DNA of 64,000 bases from Salaquimonas pukyongi (GCF_001953055.1 NZ_CP019044.1:2418001-2482000); one strand, 5' to 3'. Shown: positions 44,600 to 53,667, numbered from the stretch's first letter. Notes: generated from the letters alone by a model not told the origin. Numbers and translations: made by a program.

Positions 44600-45406
44600 C
44601 TATTTGCCCCCACGCAAATCAGCGCTATCCGACGGGTGCGACATATGCGGCTGCAGGTTTCCGATTTCGCCCATTGCCAGAGCCTTGGCAATAGCCTCAC
44701 CGATATTCGCAGCACCCAATTTTCGAATCACGCTGCGCAGAATAAGCATGATTGTGACCTCATTCAGGTCGATGGTCTCGGAAATTTGGCTGGGGCGAAA
44801 ACCGCTGCAAAACAGGAACAGTACCCGCGCCTCCAGCCTGCTGAGTATCTCCGATTCAAAAAGCACCGCGATTTCGCTGAACCGGTTCACGATTGCAGCG
44901 CCAAAACAGCAAACGACGCTAACAAGCTGGTCGCGGAGCTCACCCTCGAATTCCCGCTTTCCAAGCCCAGCGGTGATGAGCATCAATCCTTGTCCGATAA
45001 CGACAGGAACAACGGCGATGTGACTGTGCTCGACCTTTCGAAGTTCCTGCAGGAAGCGCTTGCTGAGAAAATCGGGATAGTCCTGTTCGCTTATGGCAAG
45101 CGCATCAAACGGCACCAAACGCTTGACGGCCTCTTTGGTCATGGGGCAACCGCCACGTTCGCGCATGTCTACGGCCAGCTGTGAAATTACGCATGGATAG
45201 CGGCCAAAGGGTCTGATGGCCGGTCTTTTGTCGTCAATATCGCAAAACTTTACTGAAAGCAGCGCTATTTGAAGTTCCTGAAGGAGTGATTCCAACAGGC
45301 GGCAGGCGCTTTCAATGTCACTGCAAGTGCGCACGGCACGGACCAGTTGCGGAAGCGAGGGCGGGCCGCCGCCCGCGGCAGCATTCTTCGACGACAATGC
45401 CGTCAT
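44600..45406 (-). CDS. LuxR-type protein with a degenerate HTH
   Basis: 268 residues. The N-terminal ~180 residues have a GAF-like or ligand-binding look (IALLSVKFCDIDDKRPAIRPF, then RERGGCPMTKEAV). The C-terminal LSRLEARVLFLFCSGFRPSQISETIDLNEVTIMLILRSVIRKLGAANIGEA aligns to a LuxR HTH (quoted motifs: RPSQISETIDL, IRKLGAAN), but the usual L-T/S-x-R-E and recognition helix are partly lost. GGAG is 6 bases before the ATG at 45406. It lies 101 bases before the PAS gene and likely in one transcript with it. Confidence 0.75.
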   Translation of the reverse strand: MTALSSKNAAAGGGPPSLPQLVRAVRTCSDIESACRLLESLLQELQIALLSVKFCDIDDKRPAIRPFGRYPCVISQLAVDMRERGGCPMTKEAVKRLVPFDALAISEQDYPDFLSKRFLQELRKVEHSHIAVVPVVIGQGLMLITAGLGKREFEGELRDQLVSVVCCFGAAIVNRFSEIAVLFESEILSRLEARVLFLFCSGFRPSQISETIDLNEVTIMLILRSVIRKLGAANIGEAIAKALAMGEIGNLQPHMSHPSDSADLRGGK

Positions 45407-45839
45407 TTTGATCTCCGAATCACCGTACCTGAACCGCATTCTGGGCTTCAAGCACCAATCAAACAACAAACTCCCCTTTGGTGGGACCTTGCTTATCCAC
45501 ACAATTCGCGGTTCCCGGTCTTTGGCATGATGTGGGCCAACATCCCTTTGACAGGCTCAAATCTGGTGCCCGGTCAGCCCAACAACCATTTCTTAATGAA
45601 TGAATGACACAGTGCCATCACCGGCTGGATATATTCCATGCATGATGCAGTGCCGGACCTCACGACGAGGAATGTTTCCTGAAAGTGCTCCGCGCCATTG
45701 GGCCGGGCTTGAGCAAGAAACATGCAGCCGTCGTGACCACGCTCCTTTGTCGACAATACGAAATCAACTCATGCACTGGCTTTGTGAAGCCAGGCTGCAG
45801 CAAAACCGTGACTGGTTTTTGCCGCTGTTGATCTGATTC
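45407..45839. other. Intergenic DNA without a supported gene
   Basis: About 430 bases between the LuxR-type gene and the orphan terminator. Short open frames on both strands lack ribosome sites and family features. A DnaA-box-like TTATCCACA lies at 45493-45501. The LuxR-type gene promoter should be at the left side. Confidence 0.4.
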
Positions 45840-45955
45840 GTTCAATATTGGGGTGCCCTTGCACAGTGGTATGCTCTCCTGACCACAAACTGATCGCATC
45901 TCGATATTGCTAAGACGCCAGGCCGCCCACAACCGGCCTGGCGTCTTTTCTTTTT
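45840..45955 (+). ncRNA. Candidate small RNA ended by an orphan terminator
   Basis: A very strong plus-strand terminator (45912-45955) has no gene upstream on that strand back to the rpiR end at 43691. TTGCCG at about 45820, 18 bases, then CAATAT gives a weak promoter-like pair that would start an RNA near 45850 with a ~100-base body including GCTCTCCTGACC, an anti-Shine-Dalgarno-like run. The start is a guess. Confidence 0.35.
45912..45955 (+). terminator. Strong orphan rho-independent terminator
   Basis: A perfect 14-bp stem: AAGACGCCAGGCCG (45912-45925) with CGGCCTGGCGTCTT (45934-45947) and an 8-base loop, followed by TTTTCTTTTTC. Only the plus strand has the T run. Confidence 0.85.
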
Positions 45956-46143
45956 CTGCCAGGGATCTCAAATCCTGAGCAGCCGGCCCGTGAATTTTCT
46001 TTTCCCGAAATCTGAAAAGAAAAATAGCGAACAAATACAATAGGCTGGCTTGAATTTGTGTATGGCAAATGCGGTTCAAATACGCACCGCCCTACCCTTG
46101 GAAACATCAGGTTGATTGTGCCTGGCGTATCCTCGGCATCCGC

Positions 46144-46425
46144 TCAGGATACTTCCGCGAAGGTCTTGTCGAATTCGGACAAGATCAACTCAACGAGTGA
46201 ATCGACCGTGCTCGTCCGGTCAAGTTCGGTCACCAGAAGTTCCAGCACAAATTCCACCTTGAGCCGGGATTCAGCTGCACTGGCTGCAGAATGGCCGAGG
46301 ATCGACTGCAGGCATGCCGACAATTGCTGATCAAGGTCGGCAACTTTTCCATCGTCGCCCGCCAGCAGTAGGTCTTCAATCCTGGATCGAAGAAGCCTGA
46401 ATTGTTCAATCTTGTCGAGGAGCAT
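46144..46425 (-). CDS. Small helical protein, paralog of the PAS protein N-terminus
   Basis: 93 residues. MLLDKIEQFRLLRSRIEDLLL..LDQQLSAC..KVEFVLELLVTELDR aligns with the first 90 residues of the PAS gene product (KQFHLLEEEILQAI..LDRELEKK..QVDFLLKLALTGNDH), including the shared QF.LL, LD..L and DFLLKL/EFVLEL positions. The ATG at 46425 starts exactly where the paralog starts; the open frame extends to 46506. No other domain. Function unknown; it may be a partner or competitor of the PAS protein. Confidence 0.6.
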   Translation of the reverse strand: MLLDKIEQFRLLRSRIEDLLLAGDDGKVADLDQQLSACLQSILGHSAASAAESRLKVEFVLELLVTELDRTSTVDSLVELILSEFDKTFAEVS

Positions 46426-46705
46426 ATGCCGGTTGCTCGTTTGGGGTGGTCTAGGTCGACATTCCCCTTCCAGCCATTTCTGGCCGGTCGAATCTTGGGG
46501 CGTCAATGGGATAGTTCATGTTGAGACGCAGGGAAAGAGTTTATCTAACGTTAACCTTAATGCAAGAGGAGTGCAATTTCCAACAGGAGTGGCGGTTCCA
46601 GTGGTTGATGAATGCAAAATCTTGCTGCTATTCTGTTTCATGCGTCTCTTGTAGCGTGGGGCACAAGAGAGCGCATCTGGGGTCATTGAGGGGTCAAATG
46701 GTCCA

Positions 46706-46915
46706 ATGGGCGCGCCTGCTGAGCTTTCCTCCATTGAGGAAAATGTCATGAAGTATCTGGTCTCCGGATTGACGGTCGGTGAGACCGCGGAGCGGCTTGG
46801 GCTGTCGAACCTGTTGATTGGGTCGGTGCTTAAAACCGTTCGCCGGAAACTGGCTGCAAAAACCAACCTGCAGGCTGCGGCGCGGTTTGCTGTCCAGCAG
46901 CGCATCCGTGCCTAG
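46706..46915 (+). CDS. Single-domain LuxR-type HTH protein
   Basis: 69 residues made only of a LuxR HTH: LSSIEENVMKYLVSGLTVGE, TAERLGLSNLLIGSVLKTVRRKL. The recognition helix is normal but the first helix has SSIEENV in place of T-x-R-E. No sensor domain. The start is uncertain, as GAGG is about 14 bases before the ATG. It may be a regulator that competes with the longer LuxR proteins nearby. Confidence 0.65.
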   Translation: MGAPAELSSIEENVMKYLVSGLTVGETAERLGLSNLLIGSVLKTVRRKLAAKTNLQAAARFAVQQRIRA

Positions 46916-46919
46916 AGCG

Positions 46920-46934
46920 TGTCCGAAACGGACA
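46920..46934. other. 15-base palindrome between convergent stops
   Basis: TGTCCGAAACGGACA is a perfect inverted repeat between the stop of the small LuxR-type gene and that of the minus-strand hypothetical gene. It is too short and lacks a T run to be a strong terminator. Confidence 0.35.
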
Positions 46935-47297
46935 TCAGGGATTGAGAGAGTATTCCGCTTCGCTGTGATGCGCTGCAGTCGCAAGATGCGCGTTGTCGCT
47001 TACCGGCCCGGCAGCTTCAGCATAGGCTCTGCTTCTGTCTGCACCGGATATTGTACCCGGCGCCCCCGAACCCTGGCGTGCCGGCAGAAGTGTACCAGTG
47101 TCCAAGCCGTGCACAATCGGGGATGAAGCTTGTATTACAGTTGCTGACGGTACCGCGGAAGCCTCGGCGGCTCCAATCGGCATGCTTTCCCGCACTGACC
47201 CATTCTGTAGGCGCACTGCACTGCTTCTTCCGTAATGTTCAGTAGAATGACGGGCGTCATGTAAGTACAAATGCAGCTGCGCAGATGAAATGGTCAT
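46935..47297 (-). CDS. Hypothetical protein
   Basis: 120 residues, Ala/Ser/His-rich, with no recognisable domain, signal peptide or membrane segment. Support comes from outside the coding part: GGAG lies 6 bases before the ATG, and a good sigma-70 promoter lies 130 bases upstream. The composition is otherwise unlike a folded protein, so it may be non-coding. Confidence 0.4.
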   Translation of the reverse strand: MTISSAQLHLYLHDARHSTEHYGRSSAVRLQNGSVRESMPIGAAEASAVPSATVIQASSPIVHGLDTGTLLPARQGSGAPGTISGADRSRAYAEAAGPVSDNAHLATAAHHSEAEYSLNP

Positions 47298-47437
47298 GTT
47301 GTTCTCCAGACTGCGGAGATGTTGTCAGCCTGTCCTTGCCCGAAACTTGCGGTGATCAGCGATTGGCAAGCACTCGCCCATGAACCCGGAATGCAAGACT
47401 GCATGGAAACAGGCATATATAAAAGTGTACTATGAAT

Positions 47438-47467
47438 ATTATAAACCTTAAGATTGCATCACGCCAA
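47438..47467 (-). promoter_or_regulatory. Sigma-70 promoter
   Basis: On the minus strand TTGGCG (47467-47462), 18 bases, then TATAAT (47443-47438). It lies in an A/T-rich stretch with only the hypothetical gene at 47297 downstream. Confidence 0.55.
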
Positions 47468-47489
47468 CCGGCAAATCAAACCCCTGTCT

Positions 47490-48131
47490 TTACCAGTGGC
47501 ATTGATCGCGCACCGAATTGATACGCGTACGCAGATCATCGATATCGAATTCCACCTCGATCTCCGAATACTGTTTGTCGAGGGCATTCAGATACAAGGA
47601 GCCGCCTTGCAGTATCTCCATAAGAAACGGTACTGCCCTGTATCCCTCCCAAACTCCGAGGATATTGTTGGCTGTGCCAGCCAGCTTCAGCTCGAGAACC
47701 TTCTCGGCACCACCATCCACCTGATAGAGGATTTCCGATCTCTCGCGGTAGTCCGACATTTCCTGTTGCGGAAAATAAAATGCCAGATTGGTTTCGTTTC
47801 GAAAACACCGCACACCAAACCGTACAAACCCGGCAGGAATGCCCCTGGCAGCGCGCGACTCAACTTCCAGAACAACTGCTTTTTCGAACCGGACAGGCTG
47901 CAGCCGCTGACTGCCATCATATGAGGTCTGCTTTGCAAGATCCTGCACCGGCGCGGGGCCGGACGGGTGCTCAGCCCGCGCTGCACCGCACTTTGAGGCG
48001 TACAGATTGATCAGTCCATCCTGGCTGCAGGCGCCTGCATTGGCCTCACCGGCCCCAATGAAAACGGCCGAAAAAATTGTGAACCCCAAAACCGCTTTGG
48101 CAATTGCGGCCGCCCGGTACCTGAAGCGCAT
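47490..48131 (-). CDS. Secreted VasI/TagO-like protein
   Basis: 213 residues. A signal peptide (VLGFTIFSAVFIGAGEANAG) precedes a short linker, then VRFGVRCFRNETNLAFYFP, ILYQVDGGAEKVLEL, LGVWEGYRAVPFLMEILQG and INSVRDQCHW. The pattern rCRENxTxLy..YRVD.G..GLWSG..AIPFIK..LREACGW is that of VasI/TagO, a protein first noted beside type VI secretion loci but also found without them. No T6SS gene lies in the window. It follows the LuxR-type gene by 83 bases on the same strand. Confidence 0.7.
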   Translation of the reverse strand: MRFRYRAAAIAKAVLGFTIFSAVFIGAGEANAGACSQDGLINLYASKCGAARAEHPSGPAPVQDLAKQTSYDGSQRLQPVRFEKAVVLEVESRAARGIPAGFVRFGVRCFRNETNLAFYFPQQEMSDYRERSEILYQVDGGAEKVLELKLAGTANNILGVWEGYRAVPFLMEILQGGSLYLNALDKQYSEIEVEFDIDDLRTRINSVRDQCHW

Positions 48132-48214
48132 GATTCGGCTCCCCTCGTTCGCTGAAGCAAAGCTACAGGCTCAGCCTTTTGCAGGGCTTGCCAGCGGAAC
48201 CAAAAAGGGGATTG

Positions 48215-48955
48215 TCAGGATATAAGGCCCATCTTCAGGGAGAGATAAACGGCGTGAATGCGGTTTACCGCGCCGATCTTGCGGCACGCATTGACGATGT
48301 AATTGTTGATCGTATTTTCCGACAGGCCAAGAATAATGCCGATTTCAGAGCTGGTTTTGCCTTTGGCAATCCATCGCAGGCATTCCAGCTCGCGGCGGGA
48401 AAGTTCACCGTTCTTTCTGCCCTGTCTGCGGATGGCCAGCTCTACGATGCGATCATAAAGCAACATCGCGTAAAACTGGAGGCACATGAGCTCCATCTCG
48501 CTGGCGGCATGGCGGTCACCGGAAAAACAGACAACCCCATCACCTCCAGCCAGGTGATGGACCTTGAAAAGCAGGGTGTAGGTCAAGCCCGCATCAACAA
48601 GCCGCAACACCTGCGGGTCTTCCGTCATTTCTCCCGTGAGGCAAAACGGCCCGGCAGTACCAAGAATCGGCACGGACGGTTTGTCAGGGTCCACAGAAAG
48701 TGTTTCAGTCAGCGCTCCGGTTAGCCCGTCAGGCCAATTGCTGACCAACACCTCCCAGCCTGGCATATCCGGATTCTCATCGGTTCGTCCAACCACGCAA
48801 TAATGGGAAAGGCCGTTCAAACGGCAGATACGCAGGCACACGCCTTCAAGATCACCATCAGACTCCGCCAGGCGAATTTGCTGCGGAATCGCAGCTTCTT
48901 CCAGCGCGTCGGGGGATTTCAGACTCGTGCCGGTGGTAGACGATATTGACTTGAT
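48215..48955 (-). CDS. LuxR-family regulator with an unusual start
   Basis: About 246 residues. The C-terminus is a canonical LuxR HTH (ELSRRELECLRWIAKGKTSS, EIGIILGLSENTINNY), of the type common in rhizobial regulators. The first ATG/GTG start is GTG 48841 with a poor ribosome site. Upstream of it the frame stays open and coding-like for 38 more codons to a TAG at 48956. The codon right after that TAG is ATC, with AAGGGAG 8 bases before it. So the gene either starts at AUC, or has lost an ATG, or truly starts at the GTG. Confidence 0.75.
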   Translation of the reverse strand: MKSISSTTGTSLKSPDALEEAAIPQQIRLAESDGDLEGVCLRICRLNGLSHYCVVGRTDENPDMPGWEVLVSNWPDGLTGALTETLSVDPDKPSVPILGTAGPFCLTGEMTEDPQVLRLVDAGLTYTLLFKVHHLAGGDGVVCFSGDRHAASEMELMCLQFYAMLLYDRIVELAIRRQGRKNGELSRRELECLRWIAKGKTSSEIGIILGLSENTINNYIVNACRKIGAVNRIHAVYLSLKMGLIS

Positions 48956-49206
48956 CTAGACGACTCCCTTACCCACACACATTAGGTTGCGTGCCTTTTG
49001 TTGGCTAGAGGTCTTTCAAGCAATTTAGTTGCAAATATACAGGTTTCGGCACCTGCAATCTCAACAGTTGCCGAGCATGATTTCTTCAACCGCTTGGTTG
49101 TTTCGCCAACACAATTGGCAGTTTGCCGTCCTGTACGGGCACAAATCTCGCCGGGCTTTTTCTCGGCTTGCCGCTGGTTCAAGCGCTGACAACAGTGCCG
49201 GCATAA

Positions 49207-49668
49207 TCAGCTTTTGCGCATCAGCATGTCCCGAACGTCTTCCTTGCTGACGAAATTCAAATCCTGCACCAGGACCGAATCGACAAAGCCTTCGCCCAGT
49301 TTTTCATTCAGCTTCTCGCGAAGTTCGTCGGAAAACGCAGCAACGTCAAAATCGTCCAGCTTGAAAATGTCCAGCTTCTTGTTGGCATGCATGCCCTTGA
49401 TCACCAGATCGCGCAGCACCAGTTCAAGCGGGCGCTTGATCTGTTCGCGTTTGCCTTTTGCAATGGAAACCGAAAACTCCGCAATGACATAGCCGCGGAT
49501 CTTCCGGTCGCGGATGATAACCGATGTGATCGGTGGAAGATTGACGTATTCGAGCTGAGGCTTGCCTTCACCCGACCCTGCACTCGGCAGGGGCTGGGTC
49601 GAGAAATAGAACATCGATCCTGCCAGAAGGCCCATCAGCCAGACACTTATGGCGATCGTCTTCAACAT
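49207..49668 (-). CDS. FliL-like flagellar-cluster membrane protein
   Basis: 153 residues. One N-terminal helix (TIAISVWLMGLLAGSMFYF) is followed by a soluble part, LPPITSVIIRDRKIRGYVIAEF. The layout and place after flgN match the conserved uncharacterised gene at this position in rhizobial flagellar loci, with some likeness to FliL. Last gene of the fliR-side operon, 3 bases after flgN. Confidence 0.7.
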   Translation of the reverse strand: MLKTIAISVWLMGLLAGSMFYFSTQPLPSAGSGEGKPQLEYVNLPPITSVIIRDRKIRGYVIAEFSVSIAKGKREQIKRPLELVLRDLVIKGMHANKKLDIFKLDDFDVAAFSDELREKLNEKLGEGFVDSVLVQDLNFVSKEDVRDMLMRKS

Positions 49669-49671
49669 GAC

Positions 49672-50043
49672 CTAAAACCCACCGGCACCGTTGGGGCCGT
49701 AGGTGCCGTCACTTTGGGCGCTGCGCATGGCGTCTTCGATTGTCCCGGCAAGTTCGCTGATCGCACCTGAACGGATTTTCAGCGCCTTCATGTTGCGTTC
49801 CAACCGGGACCTCAAATCACCCAGTTCCGCCTCAAGCGCCTGCGGCTTTTGTTGCTCCGGCCCCGGAGTTAACGCCGCCAGCTGGTTCATGATGCGGTGC
49901 TTGTCGGCAACAACGGAATCGAGCTTTGCATAGTCGTTTTCAGCAAGCAGGCGATGCTCGTAGTCAAGCAGCCGTGTGAGGTTGGCGACCACCTGGGAAA
50001 GGTGGCTGGCCGGTTTTGCGGCCTGATTAAACGGATCAATCAT
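49672..50043 (-). CDS. flgN: FlgN-like flagellar export chaperone
   Basis: 123 residues, all helical (HLSQVVANLTRLLDYEHRLL, LGDLRSRLERNMKALKIRSG, GTIEDAMRSA). This is the pattern of FlgN, chaperone for the hook-filament junction proteins FlgK and FlgL, encoded here in the same cluster. It overlaps the rod-binding gene by 8 bases. Confidence 0.75.
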   Translation of the reverse strand: MIDPFNQAAKPASHLSQVVANLTRLLDYEHRLLAENDYAKLDSVVADKHRIMNQLAALTPGPEQQKPQALEAELGDLRSRLERNMKALKIRSGAISELAGTIEDAMRSAQSDGTYGPNGAGGF

Positions 50044-50428
50044 TGGCTTTGGGGCCTATGTGTTGCTGGATACCGATGCCACCTGCTTCAACAATCTGCC
50101 TGGCAACAGCATCGGTAAATACAGAAAGATAAAAGTCACCACCCGCCCCTTCTCCCAGGACGTTCTTGAGATCGCTTTCGACGACGTCTTTCAGCATGAA
50201 GGAAACCACCATGGTCTCGAATTGCTTCGCCGCGTCAGGCTTGTGCTGCGGCTCTGATATGTTGCCCGTTTCAGAGCCGGTAACGCTCCCGCCTGGGCGG
50301 ACACTTTCAAGCGGGAACGGAATGCTGCAGTCCCCAACTCGATGGTGGGCGCCAGGAGCACAAGCTGCCCCCTGGGCTGGGGCCGCCCCTGCTGTCGTCA
50401 GGTTTACCGGGTTGATAGGCTGCGGCAA
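50036..50428 (-). CDS. flgJ: FlgJ-like rod-binding protein
   Basis: 130 residues. KQFETMVVSFMLKDVVESDL and GGDFYLSVFTDAVARQIVEAG are the FlgJ N-terminal (rod-binding) motifs. There is no muramidase domain, as usual in alphaproteobacteria. The start is TTG with AGGGA about 6 bases upstream. Confidence 0.75.
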   Translation of the reverse strand: MPQPINPVNLTTAGAAPAQGAACAPGAHHRVGDCSIPFPLESVRPGGSVTGSETGNISEPQHKPDAAKQFETMVVSFMLKDVVESDLKNVLGEGAGGDFYLSVFTDAVARQIVEAGGIGIQQHIGPKAND

Positions 50429-50536
50429 GGCGGTCCCTGTCTATGCTTCCACGATCTGCCGCAATGCTAGAAAGGCTAGCTTATCTGAAGCTGGAAAAGC
50501 GGCCTGGGTCACGGACCCAACAGCAGGATCGATGCT

Positions 50537-51301
50537 CTAAAGAAGTGAATCCACCAGCCGGCTTGCCTCAACATTGAAGCTGAAAATGATGTCATTGCCG
50601 ATGAGGAGCAGGATATACAGCCCGCCGAAGATCAAAAACGGCGTCGACACGAAATAGATCGGAATTTGCGGTGTCAGCTTGTTCACCAGGCCGGCAATGA
50701 GGTTCACGATCACCGAATAGACCAGGATTGGCGCCGCAAGCCGCAAGGCAATGTTGAAGAAAGTTGAAAGGTCCGTGGCAAAACGTTCCACCACCACCGA
50801 TGCATTGAGCACTTCGCCAGGCGGAAAAGCCTCGAAAGAAAGCGCCAGCGCCATGATGAAGTGAAGGTGCAGCCCGGTGACAAAAAACAATATCAGCGCC
50901 GCCATGTTGTAAAATGCCGACAGCGAAGTCGTTGGCTGGTCATCGCCAATCGGCGTTCCCGGTATGGGGTTCATGCCGACAAACTGCATCGAAATCTCGC
51001 CGGCAAAACCAAGCGCCAGAAACAGAAACCGTATCGGCACGGCCAGAATTGCCGCAACCAGCATCTCGCGAATGGTCACGACCACAAACCAGCCCGGCGT
51101 CGGCTCCTGCTGAAACAGAGGCTGGGCAGCCAGATCGCCAGCCAGAAAGAAAACCGAATAGGTTACAGCCAGCGAAAGGAACAGCCTTACCCGCATCGGA
51201 ATCTGTGCTGCAGAAAAGCCCGGCAGAATCATGAATGCAGTCGTGGTGCGTACCGCGATTGCAAAGATCGCCAGAAAATAGGGGCTAAGGTCAGGAACCA
51301 T
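50537..51301 (-). CDS. fliR: Flagellar export protein FliR
   Basis: 254 residues with six membrane helices. ILPGFSAAQIPMRVRLFLSL, EISMQFVGMNPIPGTPIGDD-like FVGMNPIPGTP, and IYFVSTPFLIFGGLYIL are the FliR blocks. It is part of the export gate with FliQ and FlhA. It lies 251 bases after flhA, longer than other gaps here. Confidence 0.93.
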   Translation of the reverse strand: MVPDLSPYFLAIFAIAVRTTTAFMILPGFSAAQIPMRVRLFLSLAVTYSVFFLAGDLAAQPLFQQEPTPGWFVVVTIREMLVAAILAVPIRFLFLALGFAGEISMQFVGMNPIPGTPIGDDQPTTSLSAFYNMAALILFFVTGLHLHFIMALALSFEAFPPGEVLNASVVVERFATDLSTFFNIALRLAAPILVYSVIVNLIAGLVNKLTPQIPIYFVSTPFLIFGGLYILLLIGNDIIFSFNVEASRLVDSLL

Positions 51302-51552
51302 TAATTAACGCGAAATGGCGCCCGATTTGACAAGAAATACGGGGAAAAGCTTGAAAAGCGGGGTTTATCCCCCGGTGACAAGCTTTGACGATGTAGTTCG
51401 CCTTCAAAACGGAGCGTCTTTCAGTTTGGGCAGATTTGCACGGATGATCGCGTCGCAAAGCGTTGCAAACCAGGCAGGTTACCTGCCGCCTTGCTCCTAA
51501 TCCCCGCACAAATCTGCTCCAATCATTTCGTGTCAACTAATGGGTCCTGACC

Positions 51553-53667
51553 CTAAGCTGCTCCATCGCCGATTTCGCCAAGCACCTCGATATCGATGCC
51601 GCCGGCGATTTCCAGATTGGAGATTACCGGCTGCGAGGGAAACAGCCGCTCGATGATCATGCGCACATATTTGCGTGACTCCGGCGTTGTGGCGACGGCG
51701 AACTGGTGCCCCTGGTCAAACAATTCCTTGATCTTTTTCTTGGCATTGAGGCCGAAGCGCTCCAGCTCCTCACTGGGCATCTGGAACTCCATCAGTTCGC
51801 CTCTGGCGTCCTTTTGCAGGGCCTTGTTGAAGGCTTCATCCCAATGGGCGCCCATACGAAGAACCTTCAATTGCCCGTTCTGGGAAACCGTGCCGCAGAT
51901 TTGCTGGGCAAGGCGCATGCGTACATGCTCGGCAATCTGTTCGCCGCGCTTGCAATACGGAGCAATCTCCGCGACTGCCTCCAGTACTTTCGTGACATTT
52001 CGGACCGACACCCGCTCCGCCAGAAGCATCTTGAAGACTGCCTGCAAGCCGGAAAAGGAAAGATGCGACGGCGTGATCTCTTCGACGAGTTTGGCATATT
52101 CGCGGTCCAGCCCGTCCATGAGCTGACGCATGTCCTTGTAGGAGAACAAATGGTCGAGATTGTTCCGCACCACTTCGCTCAGATGAGTCAGAACCTGGGA
52201 CATCGGATCAATGACCTGGAAGCCCTGCAGTTTCAGTTCGGCAGCATAGATATCGGGCACCAGCCAGGCCGTACCGCCAAATGCCGGTTCCCTGACCGAC
52301 TCTGCCTCATAAGGTATCTCTTCCGGCTTGCCGGTAATGATCATGACATCCGTCAGGCTCACCTTGTGCTGGGCGACCGACGTTCCAAACAGGCTGATCT
52401 GATAGCTTCTGGGCGGAAGGCTCAGGTCCTCACGCACCTTCACCTCCGGAATGACGAAGCCGTACTCGCTGGCAAATTTCTTGCGCATCCGGGAGATGCG
52501 GTAGCCCATCTCCTGATTGTCGACCAGAACCTTCAGGCCAAGCTGCTTGCCGACGGACAATTCCAGCGCGGCGACTTCCATCGAGGTCTGGATCGAGTCG
52601 GCATCCAGTTCTGCCTGCTCAAGAACCCTTGCTTCATCGGCCTCCTTGGCAGCGCGTTCCCGCTGTCCTTTTCTGACGGGGATGATGTAGGCGACCGAGG
52701 CCATCGCAATGGCCAGCAGGATGAACGGAAAGAACGGCAGGCCCGGCGTCAGGCTTAGGAAGGCAAGCAGGCCGGCTGCAACCACCAGTGCCTTGGGGTA
52801 GCCGGCAAGCTGGGAAATAACCGCCTGATCGGCCGAGCCGCGCGTGCCGCCCTTGGAGACCAGCAGGCCGGCGGCAAGCGACACGATCAACGCCGGGATT
52901 TGCGAAACCAGCCCATCCCCCACCGACAGGCGGGTGAACACATCTGCCGCCTCGCCAACACTCATGTCATGCCGCAGCACGCCGATGATGATGCCGCCAA
53001 AAATGTTGACGGCGGTAATGATCAAGCCGGCAATTGCATCCCCGCGCACAAACTTTGAGGCACCATCCATTGAACCGAAGAAGGAGCTCTCTTCTTCCAG
53101 TTCACGGCGGCGTTTCTGCGCTTCCTTTTCATCCAGCAGGCCCGCAGAAAGGTCGGCGTCGATTGCCATCTGCTTGCCGGGTATTGCGTCCAGCGTGAAG
53201 CGTGCGCCAACCTCGGCGATGCGCGTCGCACCCTTGGTAATAACCACGAAATTGACCGTTACCAGGATGATGAAGACGATAACCCCGATGACGAAATCGC
53301 CGCCCATGACGAATTTTGAGAAGCCGCTGATGATATCGCCGGCGGCACGCTCCCCCAAATGACCGTTGGACAGGATCAACCGGGTTGTCGAAATGTTGAG
53401 CGACAGGCGCAACATGGTGGCTATCAGCAGGATCGTCGGAAAGGATGAGAAGTTGAGCGGCTGCTGAATCCACAATCCCACCATCAGGATAAGGACCGAC
53501 AGGGCAATGGAAAAAGCAAGCCCTATATCGATCAACGCCGGCGGAATCGGTAAAAACAGAATGGCAAGTATTACCAGGATACCGATCGCAAAGATCACAT
53601 CCCGGCTGTGTTTGGAAATCGGATCAACCGGAGAAGATACTGCTGATGGGTTTGCTGAACTCGACAT
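51553..53667 (-). CDS. flhA: Flagellar export gate protein FlhA
   Basis: 704 residues. Eight membrane helices to about residue 330 with [13 protein letters not shown]-like [17 protein letters not shown], the FHIPEP-family signature [24 protein letters not shown]-like ([18 protein letters not shown]), then the cytoplasmic domain (YSFKD-like MRQLMDGL). It forms the nonameric gate that receives export substrates. Confidence 0.97.
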   Translation of the reverse strand: MSSSANPSAVSSPVDPISKHSRDVIFAIGILVILAILFLPIPPALIDIGLAFSIALSVLILMVGLWIQQPLNFSSFPTILLIATMLRLSLNISTTRLILSNGHLGERAAGDIISGFSKFVMGGDFVIGVIVFIILVTVNFVVITKGATRIAEVGARFTLDAIPGKQMAIDADLSAGLLDEKEAQKRRRELEEESSFFGSMDGASKFVRGDAIAGLIITAVNIFGGIIIGVLRHDMSVGEAADVFTRLSVGDGLVSQIPALIVSLAAGLLVSKGGTRGSADQAVISQLAGYPKALVVAAGLLAFLSLTPGLPFFPFILLAIAMASVAYIIPVRKGQRERAAKEADEARVLEQAELDADSIQTSMEVAALELSVGKQLGLKVLVDNQEMGYRISRMRKKFASEYGFVIPEVKVREDLSLPPRSYQISLFGTSVAQHKVSLTDVMIITGKPEEIPYEAESVREPAFGGTAWLVPDIYAAELKLQGFQVIDPMSQVLTHLSEVVRNNLDHLFSYKDMRQLMDGLDREYAKLVEEITPSHLSFSGLQAVFKMLLAERVSVRNVTKVLEAVAEIAPYCKRGEQIAEHVRMRLAQQICGTVSQNGQLKVLRMGAHWDEAFNKALQKDARGELMEFQMPSEELERFGLNAKKKIKELFDQGHQFAVATTPESRKYVRMIIERLFPSQPVISNLEIAGGIDIEVLGEIGDGAA

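Noticed and set aside
45660-46079. 139-codon minus-strand frame across the orphan terminator
   Set aside because: No ribosome site, and it runs through a perfect 14-bp terminator stem; the composition is not coding-like.
51302-51552. Gap of 251 bases between flhA and fliR, with a short minus-strand frame (51291-51536)
   Set aside because: The frame overlaps the fliR start and has no family features; no other signal is seen.
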